64,000 nucleotides of DNA from Trichoplax adhaerens (taxonomy: Eukaryota > Placozoa > Uniplacotomia > Trichoplacea > Trichoplacidae). Below the pieces are notes generated by a model that saw only the letters and a program-made list of their open reading frames with translations, ran no database searches and had not been told where the DNA came from. Made by a program: the position numbers and the translations under genes. Location: contig NW_002060943.1 of the NCBI RefSeq assembly GCF_000150275.1, forward strand, positions 10,014,209-10,078,208, in the 5' to 3' direction. Below are positions 55,676 to 64,000 of this stretch, piece by piece; the stretch's first letter is position 1, and every line of letters starts with the position of its first letter.

Positions 55676-57766
55676 CGTGACGATTTCATCATGATTTCTG
55701 TTTAGTTGTGATTATATACCTCTGTAAAAGGAGGGAGGAATTCCCATCTGACTCGTATTACGATTAAATAAAATAAATTTATCATACGGCTTATCTAACG
55801 TTTTATACGTATATTGTTTCAACTCTTGATGTTACTGCGGATAGATGTAAATTAACCTTATATCATGTAATAGGCAATTTACCATCACTAGGTAGACTAA
55901 TGCGTAGAAGTTCCTACTTTATGAACTGGTGTCTAAAAAATTTTGTTGTACAGTAATACACTGCTATGTATGCGTAATATATACTTTTTATATATTTGCA
56001 AAATGTGATATAGTAACTACAGTCCAACGCATCGAATTGCACTCTCCCATTTTACTTAGTGCTAAATATACCCAGAAAGTCTATACCTCTATAATAACTA
56101 CCTCAATGTTGCACATACAGCATTAGACAGGGACTTTCTCGATTTTTTTACCTGGGTGAAAAATTGGAGAAGTCCTTGGCAGTATACCGCTGGTACGGTA
56201 TCCTGAAACATTTAGATCATTTTTCAGCTAGCGGGCTTCAGTGCTGCAATTCCTGCAGACCTTTCTAACTACTGTAGCATCGTAACCATGCAACTTGACT
56301 TATTCGTATACTCACTATACGAACTGTCACTAAGAATTAGGTTCGGCCTTAAACATATGAATTAAATCAAATACTGTATTAAAAATAATATATGTATGCG
56401 TATATATTATATACTGTGCTTACGTTAAAACTTACTTGAGTTATAAACTATACGAATATTAGTCTCATAAATTTACATAACGGCCAAGAGTTCAAGATAA
56501 ATTGCAATAATAACAAATAGAAGTGAAAACAACAGAAAAGGCTATAACATAATTAAAAAGCATTGCTATTTAATATCATTCTTTTTAGCTAGCGAAGACT
56601 CTATATCACTAGTATATCTAAAAAGATCCATAATTTTAAATTTTGATATTGCATAATCGGAATCCGGGCTTTAGCCGTAACATACATGAATATTTCTTAT
56701 CCACACTATAAGATTGATCTTAAAATAAATTTATAGATGGAATTGTTATAAAACGTTGCTGTTATACATACATTTAATATTCGGAAAACTTATCACAGCG
56801 CAATTAAAAGCTGCCCTTATTCAGTCGCAAATAAAATTTATAACATAAAATAACTTGTTATTTAGTGATGCTAACGAGTGAAATACGCGTCTTAATTAAT
56901 TTGATTAATAAAAATTTATCTGTCACTGAAAACCGGATTAAATAACTCTAGGGCTACTGCAGTGTTATATTGTAGTAAAATTTAAGGCTTTGTAATCGAT
57001 AGCTGCATATTAATTAGCGTATGTAAGTTAGTTCTTATCCGTAGTTAAATTATGCTATCAGGTCGAAGAAATATCTAGGTACATACATATAACCGTAAAT
57101 AATGGCCAAAACTGTGACAACATAATCGTTATATCGTATGCTTCAGATTTATCCTTAAATGTCTAAGTGAAAAAGACTATACATTGTACAGGTATGATTA
57201 CCGCGAATCTTACACCAATGTATACGTTGTTGAAATTATAAGTATAAAGATGTGGTTGGCCAATACGAGCATGAAGAATAGATTAATCTGACCTATTTTA
57301 AAAGACCGTACCACTCTCTGAAATATCATTGCACACACGCTAGTGCTAGCAGCTGTTACGCGTTCGTGCAATATACCGTCAGTCAGTTAATCGTGTTATA
57401 AACGTATTAAAATAAAATGTACAGAATCAAAAAATTGTGTTCAAGAAAAACTTTTAGTAGCATAGGAGTATTCAAATTATTCAACCCAAAAGTATAATAT
57501 ATTCTGACTTTCGCTACTGATTTTAGAAATTTTACTCGTAGTTGATAAAATTTTCTACTTCTGTTGTAATGAGCAAATTGCAATAACGTATTGCGTTGAC
57601 AATACGCATAAAATAATAATATATTAATTATGATTGAATGTGTACGCAAATTTATAAAATTCAAGTTAAGGATTTTCATACAACGGAGGGCAGATCGTAA
57701 TTTTTTTAATAAAATAAGTAAGCATTGCAAGTCTTCATTAGGCTTCAAGTGGATTCAATATACTCT
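55676..57766. other. Convergent intergenic region RPL13/NAGPA
   Basis: This tail-to-tail gap of about 2.1 kb has no recognised exon and no GTAC cluster. The minus-strand frame at 57407-57748 is AT-driven and does not resemble a protein family I know. Confidence 0.5.
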
Positions 57767-60700
57767 TTAAAAGCTTTTTCTTTCATCATCAGTATTATCA
57801 GGATGCGATTTTTGAGCCATTAAAAATGATTCATCTTCATCTTCGCTATCGGTTCGATTAATTTTGAAGCGACGTAAGCTTTTTGTTCGCGGTTGCCGTT
57901 TAATTAGTAGGAATAAATACAGCACTGATAAGATACTTGCAATAAAAGCACCAAGAAGTGCAAAGAAACCCAGCTTCCATACACTATTAAGGACACGAGT
58001 ACATGCGTAATTAGAACATAATTTTATAATTTTGGATTAGAGTATACCAGATTTATGCTAGATATAACTGTGCATCAAATGTAATTTCCTTAATTATCTG
58101 ACTTAATATTTCCGATTTTGCGGCTTAAAATAGCTTTCTGGCTATACTATTATAAGGCCACGGTAAAAACAAGCATTATTTATTTATACCTGCATTGCAG
58201 CATTCCCGTCACCGTATGACACTGAATTTCAAGGCGATTACAACGCTCACTTTGCTTTATACATTCACCAGTCACTGGATTGCACATGCATGGTAAATCG
58301 CAACTACATTTATTGACACAAAGTCTACCGTAGAAGCCCAATGGACACTCTAAACAAAGAAGTAAACGTATTACAGAAAAGATGTAACTCTCTAATTCGA
58401 GATCTTCAGCTTGACATTACTTTTGATCAGGCATGGAGTACAATCTTAGATATCATATAATCGATGCTAATGCTATGCAATTGTTCACCTCTGTCACAAA
58501 TGCTGCCTGTCCAACCCTGCACACAGGAACAATCTCCAGTAATTGGATCACATTTTGCTCCATTCTGGCATTTACACGTCTGATTGCATCCCAATCCAAA
58601 GCTCATATGAGGACAGGCTAGACAGCATTAAGCAAATATTCAATTTAGTAGGATCGGTAATATAATAGTTATGAATAGTACAGCAATATAAAATACTAAT
58701 AAGAGCGTTGTTGTAATAAGAGAAGCGCTGATCTTGACGATATTAAGTACAAAATTGTACGGGGATTGTCAATGAGATACTTACCTTGTTCACAATATAA
58801 GCCTGTCCATCCTGGGTTACAGTTACAACCATCTAAATAGAGCAAAACAAACTTTAAATTAATATTTAAAATATCTGTAATCACAATAAATTAAATATAA
58901 AATGTGCAATCCTAGCAGTAGTAAACAAAGTAAATCTTGCTCCATTAAGAAATCTTTATCGTGTAAAGAAATGGCGCAAATAAATAGGATAGAATCTTTC
59001 AATCCATATACTGTACACATTTATTCAAAACAAACCTAGAGTACATACACCATTTCCTGAGCAATTATGCAGATGTTTACAGTTAACAGTATCGCAAGCT
59101 TCTCCGATCCATTTATCGTTACAAAGGCATTTGCCGTTTACACATTTGCCATGGTTATTACAGTCTTGAGGTAAGCAATATAAATGGTGAGCGCATATAA
59201 CTGTAGATACTGGTCGAGCACATCGAAAGGCCGGATTTGATGCACTACCAAAATAAATTTAAATCAAGAGCATGGCTACATCAGCTACAATGGGCATTTA
59301 TATCTGATAGTAGTAAGCTAACTTTAAGATATGAATAAAATTACGTTAGACGCTATGGAAGACATTTCTCAAATTTTTTGATATTTACTGTATCATCACG
59401 AAGTACGAGCTACAGTTTTTCGTACAGCTGCAAATATGTACATTTTAAAGAACTGTAAAACTCAAGGGAATTACAAGACTCCGGTGATCAATTATATATA
59501 TTAATCCAAATTTTATAATCCTTACCAGTGGTCAGATGGGTATCCGACTGCGATACCATCTATCGCAGTTGTTGATGATCCTCCACCATCCAAATTGATG
59601 GCATTCACAAATCCGGATTTGATTAGTTTCTTTGCGAAGTCATACAAGTTCAATCTGAAGTGTATAAATAATAAAACCCTTGTAACAGCGAAGTATTTTA
59701 TGTTACGTATATATATATATTTCTATTCATATCCATGAATGTATCCATATCTCAGGGTATGATCTGCTTATTCCTGTTCAAGGAGTATTAACATAATTTT
59801 AAAGATCTACTATACGCGTATTTTACATAGTACATAATCTTATGATTGTAATCTTGGGTGTAGTGAGAAAATAATGTTGAAAAAATGCAATCATTCAGGT
59901 AATAATAAGAACTACGTTCCTTTATAGTGTGATTTTACTTTTAGAATGTTTTATAGCAATCCAAGAAGACAGTACTAAAGCACATTTCAAAAATCTTACT
60001 AAATGTACGTACGCTTTACATTTGCTTATTACAAGGACAACAAGGTTTCAAACTTACCCCCTTGCATTTGTCTGTCCTTCTATTTGCATTAGCATAACAT
60101 TCCCATTTCTATCATGGCCAATAGCGGTCCTAGCTGATTTGACTTCAATAAACTGCTTTAATGTTCCAGTTTCCTCATGCTTATTACTCTCCATTTTCAT
60201 GCTCTCCTTAACATACGATTTTCCATTTCTAACTAACCATATAACACCTATGGAAGGCATATTAATTACCGTAGATGCAACTTAAAATTTGTAGATAAGT
60301 ATTCTGTACTGTACTAATCCACGAATAAATTACAATATTACTGTATTAGTAGGCATGTTTATTTGAAACGCTACTTTACCAGCCTATATTAAGTAATAGA
60401 CCATCCAAAGCCTACGCTATCGTAATTCCGTGTGTTCAACGTACGTGATACTGTACAACATTACTATCTTTATAGATATTATTTATTTAAATGGCTCATT
60501 ATGTACACAGATCTATTGCATAGAATTATTATCACGTATATGTATAGTTTTCATGTTTAATCCTCACCAGAAACTAACTGAACGAATGGATTTTCTTTAT
60601 CAAGAATTTCTTCTTCCGTTAAATAGCCAACAATAATGGATCCGTTTTTACGAATACCAAAATTAACATTCTGAACATTAGTTAGCCTAACCAGTCTGCC

Positions 60701-61192
60701 ATTAGAGATAATGTTACCATAGCATCCTCCAGTTTCCGTATTGAAAAAGCCGGCATTCTCAGCTACATAACAATGAGCTTTTCGAGCGGTATCTGCTACC
60801 GTCGATAATTTGGACATGTTGCAACCCCCTGTGTTTTGTGGCTCAAGCACGGAAATAGTTCTCAACGGATCTTCAACAACTGTCAGTCGGCCGTAAATAT
60901 GTACATTTTCGAAAAAAAAGAAAGAATAAAAATCATCGATGAACTCGTGAACTTTAATCTGTGGTTTAGCAAGATTTGTTTCTGTACGTGTAGATTCAAA
61001 TATATCATGGCCGAAGGAGGATTTATTTTGCAGGGACCGAATGACGTGATGTGAGTGAGTGGGTCCATGATGGCCTTTTTGGTAAGGCCTCAGTATATCC
61101 TGATACCAATGCCCAGTAGAATCCGAACATAATGCGTGATCAATTGCATGCAGCAAGAAGATTAAGTAAAATAATAAACGAATAATTTCCAT
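57767..61192 (-). CDS. NAGPA: N-acetylglucosamine-1-phosphodiester alpha-N-acetylglucosaminidase (uncovering enzyme)
   Basis: Eight exons (60568-61192, 60058-60247, 59526-59654, 59036-59244, 58785-58832, 58489-58617, 58190-58349, 57767-57983) total 1707 bases, about 568 residues, against 515 in human. Residues 1-22 are a signal peptide (IIRLLFYLIFLLHAIDHALC). The catalytic domain shows GRLTVVEDPLRTISVLEP, AENAGFFNTETGGCYGNIIS, NFGIRKNGSIIVGYLTEEE, SARTAIGHDRNGNVMLMQIE, and FVNAINLDGGGSSTT. Cys-rich EGF-like units follow (CNNHGKCVNGKCLC, CNPGWTGLYCEQ, CQNGAKCDPITGDCSC). A membrane span is seen in exon 8 (FFALLGAFIASILSVLYLFL), then a basic/acidic cytoplasmic tail. The enzyme removes GlcNAc to expose mannose-6-phosphate on lysosomal hydrolases in the trans-Golgi. 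GTAC repeats lie just upstream. Confidence 0.96.
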
Positions 61193-62709
61193 TGCTTCAT
61201 TCTATGCACTTATTGCGACGAAGCATAACATATGGTCGAAGATCTTGCAATGAAAGACTTCCGAAGCTTTTTGATAACTGGCAAACTGATACGAAATTTC
61301 GTCAAGTTAGTTTGTTAAACAGAAAAGCTGTGTAACAGACAGACAGTAACACCGGACAGATGTACTGTACTGTACAGTACATTACGTACTACGTACCGTA
61401 CTGTATGACTTTTAAAACTTCCAATACTGTACAGTATCATTCACGTGTCACTCACGTTCAAGGTGGTACTGTACTGTACAGTACAGTACTGAGTATTCTT
61501 ACTGTACTGTACAGTGTACAGTATACTGTAGTACAAGTTGGGCAAAAAATTTTCAAAAGTCTTTACACATCGTCTAGAGAGAATCTTTGCTATGTACTGT
61601 ACATAACGCGTATGCTATACGCACTTCACAGTGAGCACATATTTTGAAGTGTCAATAACGATCATAATTACAGTATACAGTATATTAATTCGCTAATATG
61701 AAAATACTAGCCCTAATTTATCTTAAACAGCACTTACTCTATTGTGTCATTTTTATCATAATAAGTATAGCAGTCACAAACAGCAATGGTACTACCCATC
61801 CACAGAACATCAGTATTTCACAATTGCGACTTTTATTTAGGGTAAATTTAAATTTTATTTTATACTAGCAATATTACTTCTAGGTACCATGTACGACCTG
61901 AAACCTATACAGTATTAGCTTACAAATAAGGAATTACGAAGATTACTGTATGCACGTAACTCACTAGTAAAAATAAAAACAAAGATATGATCCGGATAAT
62001 TTGTAAGCCTTTCAAACTGAATTACGCGTACATCGTATTTTTAATAGAAAAACTTCGCCGACGATTTGAGATCTTAATTATTGTCATCATCAACAATTAC
62101 TTATTGTACGAAGTTTGCGAAATTGCTTCTACAGTAAAGAAACTTATCATTTAGTGTTGTTTAAAGCAATTAAGTAGAACTATTTTAACCTCGTACATAT
62201 AATAATCTATGGATCTCATGTAATAGACGTCTATTAAATACTGTAACTGTAGGTAAGTACAGGACTTCACTCTATTTCAAAATTAGATGACAAAATTATG
62301 TTGGATTCTGTAAGTATTACATACAGTATATACAACATTGCATAGTACAGTATACTCGAAATACAATGAAAAATTAATAACTACAATATGCACGTGTATT
62401 TGCATTATCCGGACCTAGAGTTCAAGAACTAATAAAAACTTTTAATTATGATTCGTTTATATTATATAATTATTATTACACAGGAATCAGATAGCTTATT
62501 ACTTTACAGAATTAAGTTCTAATATAGTAGAAAGCCATCTCATTTTTGGAACGTCCGATCGCAATACCAAAAATGTAACCTGTCCTTCGTTCATGGATTG
62601 GGACTACATTATTACAGATGATATTTGTAACCTAACTCGATAGAAATTAATACAATAGTATCAAATTTATAATTAATACATTATTATCACAACAGGAATA
62701 GCAGGCATC
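61193..62709. promoter_or_regulatory. Intergenic: NAGPA promoter side and CACTIN 3' flank
   Basis: A GTAC-repeat cluster (61362-61530) lies about 170-340 bases upstream of the NAGPA start. The remainder toward CACTIN is AT-rich and shows no gene. Confidence 0.6.
61362..61530. repeat. GTAC-palindrome repeat cluster upstream of NAGPA
   Basis: Copies include tgtactgtactgtacagtac, ggtactgtactgtacagtac and ttactgtactgtacagtgta, confined to the 5' side of NAGPA. Confidence 0.88.
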
Positions 62710-64000
62710 TCAACGGCGATATCTGTATCGCCTAAAATGGAACCATAACTGAAAAATATTTTTATGAAATTGGCTACGAAATCCTTTCTTATGGCTATAT
62801 TCCCATTCACGATTAACAATTTTAAATGCAATATCTTCATACGGCGGACCGGCATGAAATCTCAGGATAACAAAATCCTTTGAATCAGAACATGGCTCGA
62901 GATAGTATTGCGGCGTTTGAATTTTATCAATAAGATCAGGATAAAATATATTAAACTTATATCCCTGAACAATTTTAGGCGGTGGATTATCTGTATCATA
63001 ATGTGTTTGATTATATTTATTCCATTCGTAGCCAGTATGAACACGATTGAAGAACCTGGGCTTACGCGGTCTGTATTTATCTTGCCATTGATAAATCTGT
63101 TCTTTAAGATTAACATCAACGTTAAAATCTTCTTCTCCATCTTCCTGTCCTTTCTTAGCTTCCTTAAGAAAATTTCTTTCTCCTGCATTAATTTCTGGAT
63201 TACCACCGCTTAACCATGGTACAATTCCCCTTTGCCTTTTTATTACATTACGAGCTTTTTCTAACATTTCGTTATCCTCCGTAGAATCGATAATATCATA
63301 TTTGTTCCTAGAGAAATCACTTAAAGGCATCAATTTCGGACTATAGTTTCCCTATATCAACAAGATGCAAGAACAAATTTACTCTATTAATACAAGAAGA
63401 GCCATCAATATATAATTATGAACGCGTTAATAGCAGTTGTAAATTAAAGTATCAGCATAAAATTTAACCTCTTGGTATAAGCTATAACATGTATTTCTGA
63501 GTGCCTCGCTACTATCAGGTTTATCATCATCATTATCAGCATCAGGTGATCTGGATTGTGCATCATTTTCGTCATCGGCGTATTCGACAGGAAATAGTGG
63601 CTCTCCTTCAGTTTTCGTTGCAACACTTTCTAAAATTAGTTGATCTTGTTGCTTTTCCTTAAGATAATTAAGTTTTTCCCTCAACCTTTCTTGGTGTTTC
63701 GCTTTTAAGCGAGCTCTAGCCGTAAATATTTTTAATTTCTTAAGCAATGATTCCCAATAGGCAATATCTAGTGTTTCTCCACTATTAATCTTACTCTCGA
63801 TCTGTCTTTGCAACTCTAATAACTGCATGAAGCTCTTCCCTTTGAATATAGTTGAAACCTCATCTTTCACTGATTCATTGATTCCCTCGCGTCGTTGTCC
63901 AGCTTTATTACCACCTGGTTCCAATTTAGATAACCTTTCTAGCTCTGATTTGGCTAAAACTTTTATATCCTCCCAAAATTCTCCGTTCCTTCCTTGCTCT
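62710..64000 (-). CDS. CACTIN: Cactin, C-terminal part (gene continues past the window edge)
   Basis: Two exons are visible: 63469 to the window edge and 62710-63351. The upstream exon has GRNGEFWEDIKVLAKSELER, a middle block GINESVKDEVSTIFKGKSF, then LDIAYWESLLKKLKIF and ARARLKAKHQERLREKL. The downstream exon carries the cactin C-terminal domain: NYSPKLMPL, FFNRVHTGYEWNKYNQTHYD, NPPPKIVQGYKFNIFYPDL, FVILRFHAGPPYEDIAFKIV and QLWFHFRRYRYRR at the stop. Cactin is a conserved nuclear protein tied to pre-mRNA splicing and, in flies and vertebrates, to NF-kB/Toll signalling. The Lys/Glu-rich N-terminal part lies outside the window. Confidence 0.97.

Noticed and set aside
57407-57748. Minus-strand frame of 113 codons
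   Set aside because: It has AT-driven composition and no recognisable motif, and it lies in the 3' flank between RPL13 and NAGPA. It is likely chance.
62908-63213. Plus-strand frame of 101 codons
   Set aside because: It is the antisense shadow of the conserved CACTIN exon.

Overview
This window is nuclear DNA of an animal-grade eukaryote. It is AT-rich, with GT-AG introns that interrupt nearly every gene, and every recognisable protein is a conserved animal or eukaryotic protein. The products include CCDC77, CFAP418 (C8orf37), NDUFAF6, CDO1, HSBP1, DHODH, PSMA5, PFDN4, TANGO6, RPL13, NAGPA and CACTIN. The proteins are close to the human lengths I remember. Genes occur about every 4 kb. Human-like neighbours (CFAP418 next to NDUFAF6, and several human chromosome 16 genes together) point to a slowly evolving, compact animal genome. 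An early-branching lineage such as a sponge or placozoan is my best guess, but the sequence alone does not settle it. No bacterial operons, CRISPR arrays or intact transposons were seen.

Layout from left to right: an unrecognised single-exon protein (1710-2366, -); an unrecognised seven-exon coiled-coil gene (2480-4999, -); CCDC77 (6876-9296, -); an IQSEC/BRAG-type ARF-GEF (10184-16163, +); SENP8 (18723-20854, -); EIF6 (21379-24171, +); CFAP418 (25379-29450, -); NDUFAF6 (30000-32691, +); CDO1 (33936-36172, -); HSBP1 (36883-38414, +); DHODH (39010-41726, -); PSMA5 (42931-44724, -); PFDN4 (45997-47531, +); TANGO6 (48702-53022, -); RPL13 (54565-55675, +); NAGPA (57767-61192, -); and the 3' part of CACTIN (62710 to the right edge, -).

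From CCDC77 to NAGPA the strands nearly alternate, giving six head-to-head pairs: CCDC77/IQSEC, SENP8/EIF6, CFAP418/NDUFAF6, CDO1/HSBP1, PSMA5/PFDN4 and TANGO6/RPL13. Each head-to-head gap is packed with a self-complementary repeat built from GTAC units joined by single A or T bases (for example TACTGTACAGTACTGTAC). Similar clusters lie upstream of DHODH, NAGPA and the gene at 2480-4999. The tail-to-tail gaps lack such clusters. This makes the repeat a strong candidate for a genome-wide promoter or boundary element, and it is the main finding.

Splicing is the second theme. HSBP1 has a textbook U12-type AT-AC intron, CDO1 has a GC-AG intron, and PFDN4 has one junction that no GT-AG intron can produce. 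The genes are mostly housekeeping (translation, proteasome, chaperone, mitochondria, cilium, sulfur amino-acid and pyrimidine metabolism, lysosomal enzyme sorting) and form no single pathway.
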